Shown here one piece after another: positions 33,069-45,039 of a DNA stretch of 64,000 bases. The stretch's first letter is position 1. Each line of letters begins with the position of its first letter. The DNA comes from Mesodorylaimus sp. YZB2_4. Its lineage: Eukaryota > Nematoda > Enoplea > Dorylaimida > Dorylaimidae. The notes under the pieces were generated by a model, which was not told the DNA's origin, ran no database searches, and worked only from the letters and a program-made list of their open reading frames with translations. The DNA lies in NCBI GenBank assembly GCA_030248295.1, contig JASANH010000770.1, positions 1,235,080 through 1,299,079 of the forward strand. Reading direction: 5' to 3'. Position numbers and translations under genes: made by a program.

Positions 33069-33808
33069 TCACAATCTCACTCCGTCGTCCAAATATCCAT
33101 AACAACGGGAAATAACATAAACGCAGAAGCTTTCTACCAGAGCGGCGATTAAAAAACAAACACCACTGCCCACAGCCATATAACCTGCTGGTTCAGCTTT
33201 GTCCAGTTCGCTCTTCCAACCTTTGGGTACCATGCCGATGGTAACTAGGAAAAGTCCGCGTATCGCGAATCCGACAATTGCAAGGACCTGAAATGAGCTC
33301 GCTGCAGTACTGTTGCGAAGCAGCATAAAACTGAGGAGCTGAGGCCCACACTGTGCGTACGTAACGCGAAACCTATGTTCGGTGAGCACTGTATTGTGCT
33401 CGCAGTTTGAATCCTGTGCGTCCCCGACTCCTGTCTCCTTCCTATGCACCTATCTTCCTGGACCACTTCATGCGCCAGCTGTCTCACCTGAATTGCAATG
33501 TGCGGTATTAGCAGCGACGGCTTCTCGTTCTTGACCCCATAAACCATCAGAGGAACAAGAAGCAGCCAAATAATGCATCCAACAAGTCCAATTAATGTCG
33601 TTAATGTTCTAAAGCTAGTTTTCGACTGACGAGTATTATCCCTCAAAAGAGAGACCAAATCATCGACCAATACTCCAGCACATATTATCAAGCTTATAAA
33701 TTCCACGACGCTGATTACTAGGGAGTATGTGCGAACATGACAACAGCATAGTCGATGTTCATCGATCCCATTTAGCTCAATAGAAACTGGAGTTGGCAAT
33801 CGCTTCAT
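33069..33808 (-). CDS. Four-helix LAPTM/DUF7027-like membrane protein, copy T1
   Basis: Two exons (33808-33488 and 33287-33069) join in phase 0 to 179 residues. There are four membrane spans at about 29-50, 72-92, 106-125 and 145-170. The family marks are the LCCCHVR cluster just before helix 1, YGVKNEKPSLLIPHI before helix 3, and RCYGYL after helix 4. These are the marks of the LAPTM-like families of endosomal and lysosomal membrane proteins. The terminal YGYL fits a YxxL sorting signal. The only intron falls just after PHIAIQ, as in the other four copies. The molecular function is not known. Confidence 0.85.
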
Positions 33809-36486
33809 CGCTCTGGGCTCGTCCAGCAGATGCAGCTAGGGTAAGCGAGACGCAATGATGTTGGGAAAAGGAGGGTATGACTCGTTAGAAAGTTAGAAAG
33901 TTTCGAATGGTGAAAAACTTGATGCGAGTAGCAACGAAGATTGAAGACAGCAGCTGACTAAAGTCTGCCCTGCTAGACTTTGCTCGGCTAGTAGGTATAT
34001 ATTTGGGGCTATGCTGTTGCATGCTGCTGGCAACCAAGGGAGGATGTGAAGCAGCAAAAAATATTTAGGATATGCAAGTACTTTTATTTTTGGGAGTGGA
34101 AAATGGAACCATAAAGCAGCACTTTTTTGGAAACTTAAAAATTACTCGTACACTTCAAAAAATTTAAAGATGTTCAGTATGTTTCCACCTCTATCCAGTG
34201 GCACCTAACCATGAATACGACCTCCTGCTTGACAGTGATCATACCGTTGACCCATGGATTTCACTACTCGATCCTTATGAATCCTCGTGGGGTTTTTTTT
34301 AGAGAGTTTCTGAGAGACTCCGAGTCAGAATAAAAAAAATTAAATAATATAAAAACAAAAATAATTTCTCTTGATTTTTAAGCATAACTACTCAAAATTT
34401 TTAACCAAAATCAGCCTTTTCCCTAAACATTCCATATAGCAAGAAAAATCACCAACAATCATCGAATGGGATCGACTCGAAACCCTCTCTTCTGATACGC
34501 CGACCCGGGGCTGGCCTGTCGACTTCTTTGAGCCCCCTTTTATATGTGCTCCATCGAAAGTACTTACAAAACTGATTGCCTTGGCCTGTTTTTCATATTT
34601 GTTGATAATCAGGTTTGGCCACATCCTGCATGCATATGCCTGTGTCACCTTCTGTGCTACAGGTTTGTGTACAGAATGCATGAGCGCAGACTTTTTTGGA
34701 AAATAACCATGATACGAATTAATAATTCCCATATCCGTGAAGAAACCAGCTTCCAACATGCTTTTTCTGAAAGCAAAATGTGGCGGCAACAGGAGGAACA
34801 TTCACTGGCGGCTGGGTATGCACTTCATCCGTGTCCCAGTTGACTATGGCACTCATGTAATCGATTTTTAGGTGGAAGATCAATACATTATGGGATCTGT
34901 TTTTTCTCGAGAAATAAAAAAATAGATGGTTCGTACACCCGCTTATATATTTTTAGATTGCAAATTATTCTTTTGACACATTGCAGGGACCGATGCATTG
35001 ACCGCTGATAGCACAGTCAGCCGTTGCAATGCTCCTATCGTAGTCCCCTTCCAGAGTTAGTACCTGGCGCAAACACTGTCGGCAACTACAAACGTTTGAT
35101 TTATAAACAGTATTCATTTAAAAAAAAAACCAGCCTTTCAACTGGGTCTGCGAGGCTCGTTCGTTCTAGTGATAGTTTCCTGCAGGGGAAACAAAAACAG
35201 AAAAAAATTGCCTTCTGTCGTATCTCTTAATCCCTGACAATTTATCTCCATCTTTGCTGATCAAAAATTTACTCGCTCGTTTGAAAACAAACAAAACAAA
35301 AAAAGTGGGAAAATATTTTTTTTTGAACCAGATCCGAAACTGGATTCGAGAGATGCAATCTGCAGAAACCAAATTGACTGCAGGGGAAGTTCCAAAAGCA
35401 GACATCACGGCTGAACAGTCGTCAGTGCAGTACGGTGAAGGAATATGTGTTTCACACAAATGCGAATTCAAATGAGATATCGCAAAGAATAGGATTATCT
35501 GGCGATTTGCTTGAGGTGCAAGTTCAGTGAAAAATTGTCTTAATCTTTTCATAATTTAACCGCATAAAGCGGCATGTCGGTCAATGCCATCGACCTCAGT
35601 ATGATCCACTGCTCGTTATCAGGGTCGATCCTTTTGAGTTTACCGCTGGATTACACATTATAGAGTATATACGCTGTCCAAGAAGACTGGTATAATCTTA
35701 AGGATCCTGCTGCCACATCTGTAAAGCCACAATCCTTTTTACAATCCTCCTCTAAAGTTGTCCGACCTTTTGTCAAAGGCAGGCCAGAATGTGTGGGGGG
35801 CCCAGGCCTAAATCCTTATCCATTTGCATTTTTTACCCCGATACTACTACACTGCGAGCGCAGGATTCGTGCTGTAGGCTGAAGGAGTCAGGAGGTTAAC
35901 TCTGATTAGCCTTATTGACAGGCTCATGGGCACCCCATGCTGGTCTTTTCCTCTCCATGGGGCTATTTCGATTTTATCCTCTTTTTTAATCTTTCGGCCA
36001 GTAATAATGAAAGGAGAGCTTTAGAGCGGTTAGTAGTATATGGTCGCTGTGAATGAAAGGGAATCGAACTGTCCTAAGGTGAACGGGCAAGTCGATCATT
36101 TTTATGAGATTCATCAGGTTTCTGGCTTTTGCCACATACAGTACTGCAGGACACTAAACAGAAAGATATGCTGTAGGCACAGAACAAAAACGTGAGCTCC
36201 GAGCGAGAATCGAACCCACGCCAATCAGTTCACCGAGTAAAAACAATACACAAACAAGCCATGTATCGCAAGACAGTCAGCCTACCCCTCACTCTAGCAT
36301 ACGCCAGTGTTTTCGACATGAGCCATTCACATAGAATACAATAATGATGACAATATGGCACGACACCTTGAGCAATAGGTTTTCTGTTTTCTTTGGGAAA
36401 ATACACGCTCTCCACGTTGCCGCATAGGCCGCGTGTACATTCCCAAAGAAAACAGATAGTACAGAGCTACAGTCGCGGTGGTCTCT
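33809..36486. other. Intergenic, repeat scraps and one hairpin
   Basis: No supported gene. A 137-residue minus frame at 34801-34388 and a minus frame at 35552-35166 have no family likeness. A B-box-like GGTTCGATTCTCG occurs on the minus strand near 36205. An imperfect hairpin lies at 36384-36455. Confidence 0.4.
36384..36455. repeat. Imperfect hairpin, ~26-bp arms
   Basis: CTGTTTTCTTTGGGAAAATA followed by CACGC pairs with GCGTGTACATTCCCAAAGAA followed by AACAG, with two mismatches. The loop is about 20 nt. It lies just beyond the 3' end of the minus-strand gene T2. Confidence 0.75.
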
Positions 36487-37351
36487 CTAAGGATTGTCAG
36501 TCTGACCATCTTTCGGACCAGGTAACTTTAAATAACAATAACACTGTACCAATACATAGAGAACAAAAATCTGAATTACTGTCAATGCCAGGCAAGCGCA
36601 ACCATATTCAATAGCCAATAGCTTGGTAATATTCATTCCGAATGCTGTGACCGTCTCTTGATCTTTTGTTATTACGGCGCCAGCAATGAGAAGCTGAATT
36701 CCAATTATACCAGCCAGGACTGTTAAAGCCTGAAACGCAAACTAAGCCCCTTTCTGACAGTTCTAAACTTGGTTGTAGCGAGAAAAGTTGACTTCAGTGC
36801 GAACTATCAGATTATGCCATGTTATACGTACATTGCCATAAGGTCTAAAAACAGAAACTTTGCATATTGTCCGCAGTTCCCCAGATGGTAGTGCAGCAGT
36901 TTGTGTAAGTGGTTACATACTGTACTTGTGGAGTCATATCACATTGTGGCATTCTGAGAATTGTGTCAGTTCCAATAAAAATACTGTAGCAAAACGTTGC
37001 ATAAAATATTCTTACCGAAAGCATTATGTGCGGAATAAGTAACCATTTATTCCGAGTTTTCGCCCCATGCATCATAACTAATATGACCATGAGCCAACTC
37101 ATGCAAATAACAAGAACAGTCACAAAAATGTTTAGAAATTTTTCGGCCACAAGCGGTTTGTTTTCTTCGATCCACGAAACAAAAAATAACAAGAAAACTG
37201 CCCAGCTAATTGTCAAAATGCCCAATTCAATAAGACCGATAAGAAAGACAAGAGTGCGGATTTGGCAGCAGCAAAGAAATGAGAATGGTGTTGGATCATC
37301 TTCTATTTTAGGGCTGATATCCAAGTCCTGATTACTGGTAATGATAGCCAT
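36487..37351 (-). CDS. Four-helix LAPTM/DUF7027-like membrane protein, copy T2
   Basis: Exons 37351-37016 and 36729-36487 join in phase 0 to 192 residues. I took the ATG at 37351 (MAIITSNQD), because the frame upstream of it looks like leader sequence; an earlier start at 37462 is possible. FLCCCQIR precedes helix 1, HGAKTRNKWLLIPHIMLS precedes the intron, and the second exon opens ALTVLAGIIG. The C terminus reads VQCYCYLKLPGP, keeping a YxxL signal. The second exon has no ATG of its own and is easy to miss. Helix 2 and the loop before it are longer than in the other copies. Confidence 0.8.
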
Positions 37352-37462
37352 GACGAGCCCGCTAACGCTAATGGTTACTAAACTGCTGGACGTTCCCAGC
37401 AGAGTCTGTGAAAGAGTGAGTATTTCTGGTGTCATATTCAGCGCTTCTTGCTCGAGCAACAC

Positions 37463-38462
37463 CTGACACCAAAATGTTGGTTTTCATTCGTTTCAGTTGG
37501 CAGGGAAAGTTTTTAACATCTAGTATCATGTTCGGCTCAACACAACCTGGCACGCATCCTCTTGTTGTGCAGCAGTTTGCGTTGTTCTGCCAAAATGTTG
37601 GAAATAGGCTAATTTATAAAATTTTGATTAATGTACCCAACTTTTCATCAACTTCCTCAAAATACTGTGACTGTTGCTTATACTTACCCGCCTACCAGTA
37701 AAAATTTATAGCGTTTTAACAATTTACGAGCCTCATTTTGGATTTTCACTTTAGTTCTTGCTCTCATTTTGCTTGGTGTGCTACGAATAAATAATCCAAA
37801 ATAATGCCAACTGCTGATATATTGTACAGCCTAGAATTAAAAAAAGAATCGTGGATGAAAATGCCCGCAACAAACTTACATCGCCTCCATCTTGTTTTCG
37901 TTCAAAAAATTAAAGAATTTCTCCAGCTAATTCTAAATAAGCATTATTTCGGCAAATCCGACTGCCTGCAGTGGCTTGTCTTGTATATGCTAGAAGGGTT
38001 ACAGTATAACGAATGAGAGGGCTCCCAGAAGTGACAGAAGGGCTCTACTGGATCTGGGGGCTCCCCATGCTTCCCTTCGTCCAGAATTCTAAATAGGGTC
38101 CATGAGTCGGCTGACGATGCAACAGGCCAGCTAACTACATGCGTGTTCTCGTATGGAGGATTCACATATGGTGTCTCCATCAGGGCCAATAAAATTCGAG
38201 CGTTCTCATGCTTCTAATAAAATATCTAATGGGCGAGATGTTTTCGTGATGATCCCTCGAGCACCCCACTTGGATCGAGGCATTACATTTAATTTAAAGG
38301 ACAATAGCGACGGGTGGCAGTAATGGCATTAAGCGGGCTAAGAGAGGAAATTTCTAATTTTGTTACGTTGCCCGTGCATCTTTCAGGATCCTTGACATTT
38401 TTCTGCCTATCCCGGACCCTTCTATAAATTCATGTAGTTTCGTCGAGAACGGTCAGAACGAA
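37463..38462. other. Intergenic between T2 and receptor G1
   Basis: T2 and G1 are divergently transcribed, so this 1-kb stretch should hold both promoters. The 45 bp before the G1 ATG resemble those before the G2 ATG (GTAGTTTCGTCGAGAACGGT against GTATTTCGTCGCTGACAGT). No other feature was recognised. Confidence 0.4.
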
Positions 38463-39569
38463 ATGGCCGAGAATTTCTCTACTGAGTCGTTTATCCCAGA
38501 GAATTATACTGCGATCAAAATCGCATTGACAGAAGCAGAGTTATGGTTCCAACTAGTTTTCGCGTATGGCACCATTGGATTTGTTTCCGTTCTTGTGCAC
38601 ACTCTGATCGCTACATATTCTTATCGGGTCGAACGCCTCCACAATCGTTTTTATGTTTTCATATTCTTCATGTCAATTGCTCGTGTTTTATATGGAATTA
38701 GTCACGTGGTCCTGAGTGTTCAGAGAATTCTACGAACCCTTGGGATAGTAAGTGTATCGATGACGTCCCTGAAGTGTCACACTGTTCATTTTTTCGTATA
38801 TATCTCGGCAACCTTGGATCTGTTCCTGCTCCTGTTGCTGGTCATCGACAGAACTGTGTCCTTCTTGAATCCAATCGCTTACCGCAATATGTCCGCTAAA
38901 CAGGCCACTTGTCTGTGCGTATTTGCTTACATATTTTGCATAATTTTCCGTTTGTTACCGTCTTATGATGGTATTTCGACAACGGAAATCGTGCACTGTG
39001 TCAACAGTTTGTCACCAGTCACATCCATTTATGGTCTTTATGGCAAGTACTTGGACTTCACCCTCAGCATTCTGATATTGATAGCGTACGCAATTTTGTT
39101 GTTATCAGCTCATTTGCAGATGACGAAAGGAAAGAATTCTTCTGTTGGTGACGCTGGCTTAAAAAAGTCCATGAAAGTTTTACCTTTTTTGCGTCTGCAA
39201 TTGTTTGCACATTGTTCGCTTATACTGAGCTCGAGGATGATGCAATTGGCGGCGGGCTACATTGGCGATGAGACGCCATTAGCTCAACGACTGATTGCTT
39301 ATTACGCAGAGATTTGTTCTTTCGATGTTCTGCTCAATGCGGCGATATTTTTCTGGAAGTATCCCAAATCGTGGCGGGCATGTGTAAAAATGGTTTGCGG
39401 AGAAAGGGTGGCCCAAGTGCTGTCGAAACAACAACTGAAGAACGAGAAAGTGCCGCCTGGTGGCATCTTGTTTTCTCCTTCGCCGTTGGCGGTTTCTGCT
39501 CGCACAAAATCTGAAGTACAAGTAGCCGTTAAAGACTGTGTAAAAAGCGTGGCAGACGCAAATGTTTAA
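38463..39569 (+). CDS. Intronless rhodopsin-like 7TM receptor G1
   Basis: The frame encodes 368 residues without an intron. Seven spans lie at about 29-53, 62-86, 105-128, 148-167, 196-216, 240-262 and 277-298. Cys105 at the top of helix 3 and Cys179 in loop 2 can form the class A disulphide. Helix 3 ends DRT where most class A receptors have DRY, and helix 7 has NAAIFFWKYP near the usual NPxxY place. The layout resembles nematode chemosensory receptors such as the srsx group, an inference from pattern only. Ligand unknown. The region from residue 56 to about 319 is almost identical to G2, while both ends differ. Confidence 0.85.
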   Translation: MAENFSTESFIPENYTAIKIALTEAELWFQLVFAYGTIGFVSVLVHTLIATYSYRVERLHNRFYVFIFFMSIARVLYGISHVVLSVQRILRTLGIVSVSMTSLKCHTVHFFVYISATLDLFLLLLLVIDRTVSFLNPIAYRNMSAKQATCLCVFAYIFCIIFRLLPSYDGISTTEIVHCVNSLSPVTSIYGLYGKYLDFTLSILILIAYAILLLSAHLQMTKGKNSSVGDAGLKKSMKVLPFLRLQLFAHCSLILSSRMMQLAAGYIGDETPLAQRLIAYYAEICSFDVLLNAAIFFWKYPKSWRACVKMVCGERVAQVLSKQQLKNEKVPPGGILFSPSPLAVSARTKSEVQVAVKDCVKSVADANV

Positions 39570-39719
39570 CGCTGTCAATGCAGTATTTGGACATGCGAGT
39601 CTGATGCAATGCATGTAAGAACTACTGTTTGCGGTTTTTCCCTCAATAAAAATGCAAACGATAAGTGTGTTGGTCCTAAATTCAACTACTGTTGATAAAA
39701 TCATGTTCTCAGCGGGGTT

Positions 39720-39746
39720 GGTGGGGGGGGGGGGGGGGGGGGGGGA
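39720..39746. repeat. Poly-G run
   Basis: About 24 G in a row lie 150 bp beyond the G1 stop codon. Such runs are unstable and the exact length is doubtful. Confidence 0.8.
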
Positions 39747-40019
39747 AGGTGTAAATCTCGAATTTGGACGTCGCCCTTGGCGTCTGAGGGTATTTAGTCA
39801 GGAATAAACGTCAGTCTGTGCATAATGCTTCGCTAGTGTCACTGATTGCCAACGGTAGTAAGTATATTGAGAAAACCGCAGATTGACCGATTTGTTTCGA
39901 ATGCACAAATCAGGATAACGGACAGGTTAACAGAGAGCACATGATGAAAAACCTAATCCATTGAAAGGTGCATGGAAGATGACTGTGACCTGGCTCCAGA
40001 CGACGATGGCCAAGAACTG

Positions 40020-40718
40020 ATCCAACACACTTAGGCCATCTACTATTCCATCGGCATGCCTGCAAAGGGCCAAATTCAACCAGCTATTGACTTTGCGTCG
40101 AATTGTGTTACCGATCTCAAACTAGGATTGAATGTCGACAAGACTCATGCCTGCATTTTTCGTTTGAATTCTTCAACCGATGGACTCGCTGAATTTCCGT
40201 TAAATGGTATGTCGATCCAGGTTACAGATACTGGAAAATACCTGGGAGTTCATTTGTCAACCGACATGCGTTTTGGTTATCACTGCCATGAAACTGCTGC
40301 ATCCGCCAGGCAAATGATTGGGGCGTTCCGAGAAAAATTTGAAAAATTTGCCTCGAAAGTGTTGGAAGCTGTGTATCTTCAATATGTAAGATTGGCGTTG
40401 TTGATAAATAGTCCCCGATTTATCAACAATCGATAGGCGATCTTGAAAAAGCACAAAATTTGCTGCGGGTGGGGCCGAAAAAACAACTGGACAATGCCAT
40501 ATGAGTCGATGTTGGAGCAACTGAAGTGGCACTCTCTAAGTGATCGAAGAAATCACCTCAAACTTATTCAATTTCATCGATTCAACCACGGGCACGCGTT
40601 CTGCCCGAATCGACATTTTATTCACTCGGACATAATTGATCGTCGGGTCAGCCCTGGCTTCCTGCTGCAACCGCAAACTGGAGTATTAACTGCGTGGACT
40701 GATGCCGAGGAGTACTGA
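40020..40718 (+). pseudogene. Non-LTR retrotransposon reverse transcriptase fragment
   Basis: The frame at 40056-40436 reads LGLNVDKTHACIF, then KYLGVHLSTDMRFGYH and AARQMIGAFREKF in variant form. This is the thumb side of a LINE-type (RVT_1) reverse transcriptase, after the catalytic YADD, which is not present. A second frame (40443-40718) continues with LEQLKWHSLSDRRNHLKLI...FHRFNHG. A stop and a shift lie between them. Endonuclease and catalytic palm are missing, so it is dead. Confidence 0.75.
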
Positions 40719-43700
40719 CCCCACGGATCTGGGAAAATAAGCAGAGACTCGGGAACGCTGGAAATGAATGACCGACCGAAAACGATGAACAAGGTGAATG
40801 TGCAGCCGGCGTGAATGGGAATGAGAATGAAAATGCAGGAGCTCAGAATAAAATAATGAACTCAAAATGAAAAGGAAAACTGAAAATTAAACGAGCCACG
40901 TTCCGCTACAAATTTCTGTAGCGATGTTTCCCTACAGAAGAGAACACAGCTGAATCTTGCCAGTCTTTTACTGCACACTAAAACATCATCCTACAGCTAG
41001 CAGGCACAGAATAGCTGAAGAGAGTGGAATGTGGATAGGAAAAGAGGTCTGTTTGGGTTAGAAGCAGAGAGTGCGCTAGAATGTGCATGTGGGAAAATGG
41101 ATTGTTTCAGGAAGAGCCGTGAAAAAGGTTACTGAGTTGAGAGGTGAGGTCATGATTCGATGAGAAGAAGGAAAGGTCATTATCGCGAGAGTCGCGACAA
41201 TCGATGTTTTTGAGGCGTTTGTGACAAATCTCCATTTTTGATGTCTTATTACGTTTTAACCGTTGTGCTGTGCTTTATAAATGGACTGATTCTTGTGGTA
41301 CAGGAAAGCATAGCATAGCCTGCAATGCACAGGACTACCGGAATCCATTTGGTTTCGGTCATGTCACAATCTACCTTGAGTAGTTTTGCTGGTGGGAAGC
41401 AACTCGGACACCCGCTGTACTATCACAGCCATTGTTAGAGGGCACTAATCGTAAGCATCCTCGATGAGATTACTGTAAAGGCGGAACACTAAGAAACGGA
41501 AAATTATTCGCATCGGAGAAAGTTCGCGGTTTTTGCGGTTGAGATTCTTCCCCGAAATTTTTGCGTCGCTATAAAAAGATACCTTTTTTGAAATTCCATA
41601 AAAAGCAAAATCAGCGCATCATTTGACATGCCCAATGATTTGCTGCATCAAAACTGGTATCTTGGATGCTATGGCCCTGCCTCATCCTTTGTCTAATTTG
41701 CAGTGGCAAATGAGACAGTAAATGGAAACGTACTTTAGTAGTTGCTCGCGGTTTTGAAGGTGAAAAACTGAGGATCAGGTGGCAGGAAGAAGATAAGGGA
41801 TATTCATGGTAAGCACTGATTTTCAGTAAGGACTCTGTACTTCCGCGAGAGCGCTGGGGCGCAAGGGTGTGTGAACACAATGACATGGGGTGATTTCAAG
41901 CTACAGAGTAGGGGAAGCCCAGTGGAGCATATTCAGTCAGTCAAATATCAAAATTATGTGCGCGCGCCCACGTAAAATATCAATGTTATCTCTACTGGGA
42001 AAAGCATCGACCAGGGGCGGGGGGTAGTGGTAAGTCTTACAGCAGGTGTACCAGGCAGTCGTCACTACGATATACTAGTAATTAGAATTGTCCTCGCCTG
42101 TGCCATTCGAGGAGCCAGCCAGAGGAGGTGTCCACTCACCGAGGACTCTGGGGCGCTATGACCTTTCACCGCAGGACAGCTCAACGCAGAGGTTTCAACA
42201 CAAAGACTTTTCAACGTGAGCTCGGCTGCAATATCGATGTCTTGGAGCGCTTGCGGGTCGGTATATGTATGGTGCATTCTCTCAGTGACCAACACGAGCC
42301 AGTTGCCGTTGGACGGTCGAATATTTTGGGAAATTCGCCTTTGCCTCCATTGATAGGGCTGATGTTACAATAGCGATTATTCTTTGACTGGAGTCTTGAG
42401 TCGCAGACGGTACGGCTTCGGCTGCAGCTACTGCACTAGCGACCTATAGATGGAAAACAAAAATTCTCACTGCTCACGATCGTCTTTACGCGTCCTTTGC
42501 ACATTTGCCGTCCATCAAGATTTTGGCCACAACGCCAGCTTGCTGTTCCATCAGAATTTTCACGATCCTGATGAAACGTAGGATTTAATTTTAAAATCAT
42601 TGAAATAGCACGTTGTTGTGCTCACCATGCAGTGCAGTCGACCATCATAAGCAAGCTTTTCTTTCCCACGCTTCGATTTGACGAAACTGTAGGCCCTGGG
42701 GACACAGCAGGGTATTTCTGTAAGTTCGACAATCCAACAATATCGACCGATTTGATATCACCATGACTTCAAGCCTCCAGCAGACAGAATAGACCCCGTT
42801 TCAAGACCGCACAAGCAGGCATTAGAGCGATACTGACAAGAAGCGACAAGCAACAACCGGTCAAAAGCACAGGAAAACCAATCAGCATGACCTGTTTCTG
42901 ATGTTAGAATGGCAAAAAACACGATTATCATCTTGTTTGCGTTGAACTGTCCTGCGGTGAAAGGTCTGGTCCCCCGGACTCTGGCGCCAAGGTGTATGCG
43001 CTCACAGTCTGCTGTCTTGCTCCTAATTCCAGGTGACTGCCCTGAGACTGCTAAAATATCAGATCCCAAAGCGAACTTATTTACAGTCCTTTAGGCCGAT
43101 AAAGAGCGACCAAATATGGGATCAAAGGAAAATAAATGGAACAGTCGAATCAAGTACAGAATATTAGAAAGACCGTATAGAAAGGAGAAAGAAGCCCAGC
43201 TACCAAACACCGAACTACTGTAGCTAATGGTCGCTGTGTTCGTAATAGACTGCGAGGTGCCTGAAGCAGAAGACCATCAGACTCATTCTATTTTTGTCTT
43301 CCCCCACCTTTTTCCCTGGTCGCAAACGTGTAAAAAGCGCTTACACGTTTCGTTAAGTTGTCCGCTCAGATGCAATCACAAACAGGCCCAGACTAAGGCG
43401 GATTTACGCAAAATTAAAAAGCCTGAATTTAAACGTCGCCCTTAACCGTTGCACCCTGAACTGCAATGTGTGTACGATGAATGGCATGCCGTGCTTTGAT
43501 GTTGTATTATACATTAGCTATCGGCACTGGAGATGGCTGCTCTATGCACTGCTTCCTGATGGATAACGGCGGAGTGATTATATATTTCATCCAACGAACT
43601 GCTTGATGTAACTCCATGGTACAAAGGGGTAGTTGAAGTCATTGGCTCACCCTGGGCTTTCTAGAGGCACACTATCACTGACCAGAGGAGAGCCAAGCCA

Positions 43701-43949
43701 GACTATCCCGCGCAGTCCACGACACCTCGTTTTGAGTTTATTTAGCCAACACACCGTAAGGGCTGTATAGACCCCTCATTTGTGAAACGACCACACGTGT
43801 TGGCCATAAACGGGCTTCTATGGGACCTGAGACCTCAGTGCTCACGGAGCAATCCAGACCAGGAACTCAAGACGTAACAAAGATACGTTAACAGAAAAAA
43901 CACAGGAGGGATAAGAAGTACCATCGGTTTTAGTGTGTTCGAAAGAGGT
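40719..43949. other. Intergenic with a short inverted repeat pair
   Basis: No gene supported. A block of about 45 bp at 42143-42190 recurs inverted at about 42943-42990 (GCGTTGARCTGTCCTGCGGT and GAAAGGTC shared), so the 0.85 kb between may be a non-autonomous element. Frames at both sites give matching peptides only because of this repeat. Confidence 0.45.
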
Positions 43950-44530
43950 TTTCGCGACTAACACAATCTGAAGCTGGTCAATGCGAAGTTCGAAAACATC
44001 ATCGACACGGGCGACCACCCTTCATCAACCATCTCAGAGGATGCCGTTTCAGCGCGAGATAGTTAACAAAAGACAACGACATGGAAGGTGGACAGATTGA
44101 AGATTCGAAGACCTTATGGGCGAGTCCATTCTGCCCGTTTGGAAAGCAGGCGCACCCGAGTTGCGTTTTTGTGTGGACTGCAGAGCCGGAAACGCTACAG
44201 CACGATATCCATTCTCATTGTCAGGAGCAAAGCTTCTCTCCAGTAAGGATTTGATTTCGGATCACTGGAAAATCAAGTTGAAAGAAGAGGACAAAGACTT
44301 GACCGCGTTTCATGTAAAACCGGAGGTCCCTACCAATTTCAAGGTGCTTCGGTTCGGACTGACTTAAAAGCCTGGATTACGTCACTGCTGACCCGTCGCC
44401 CGTTAAAATTCAGAAAACTTGGGTGGCCATGCTTCGTGCAAGCCAGCTACATCGATGCTATCTTGTTTCCGCTCATAGATGAATTGGAGCCGCTGATTCG
44501 AATCAGCTTTGTTTAGTTACCCGGCTGCCC
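43950..44530 (+). pseudogene. Ty3/gypsy reverse transcriptase fragment
   Basis: Broken frames match a Ty3/gypsy LTR-retrotransposon polymerase. First comes a IDTGDHP-type piece at the start of the RT domain, then PILPVWK...LRFCVD, SGAKLLSSKDLIS and IKLKEEDKDLTAFHVKP. A part between FCVD and SGAK is deleted. The catalytic YxDD, RNase H and integrase are absent. No LTR was found. Confidence 0.75.
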
Positions 44531-45039
44531 GCAATGTCTTCTCATCACACGTACCAGGACGGAATTATAACAAATAGGTTAGTTTCCGGGATCGACAGGT
44601 GGGTTTTTTGAGAGCTTTCGGATGCCCCACTAGTTATCATGCCTTTAATTCGAAAGTAGGATGCATTATTCTTGTCATAACTATGAAGCAGACCAGCTAA
44701 CAAACATGCATGCTATTCAAAGGGAGAATTTTACATGTGCTCCAAGCACCAGGGCCAATTCTCGTATATTCACACAGTTCCATTGACAAACTGAGAAATG
44801 GAAAAAATTTCCGCGATTCTTGTGAGAGGATATTCCATTTGCTCATAGAAAGAGCAGCGGATGAATGCTCTAGTTTTAATTTAAAGCTCAATGGGCGGCA
44901 GCGCTCCAGGTGGTTGTAATCACACGAAAGGAACAAGGACAAAGATTTCTTTTTTTTTGCCTTGCGAATTTCTAAATTCCCTACATTTTTCAGAACCCTG
45001 TTTGAATCCCTGTATTTCGTCGCTGACAGTCAGGACAGA

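Noticed and set aside
34388-34801. 137-codon minus frame
   Set aside because: No signal peptide, domain or paralogue, and several overlapping frames on the other strand; kept only as unexplained intergenic DNA.
42065-43069. Two frames with matching peptides, considered as a gene duplication
   Set aside because: The match is a short inverted DNA repeat of about 45 bp, read on opposite strands; nothing outside it is shared.
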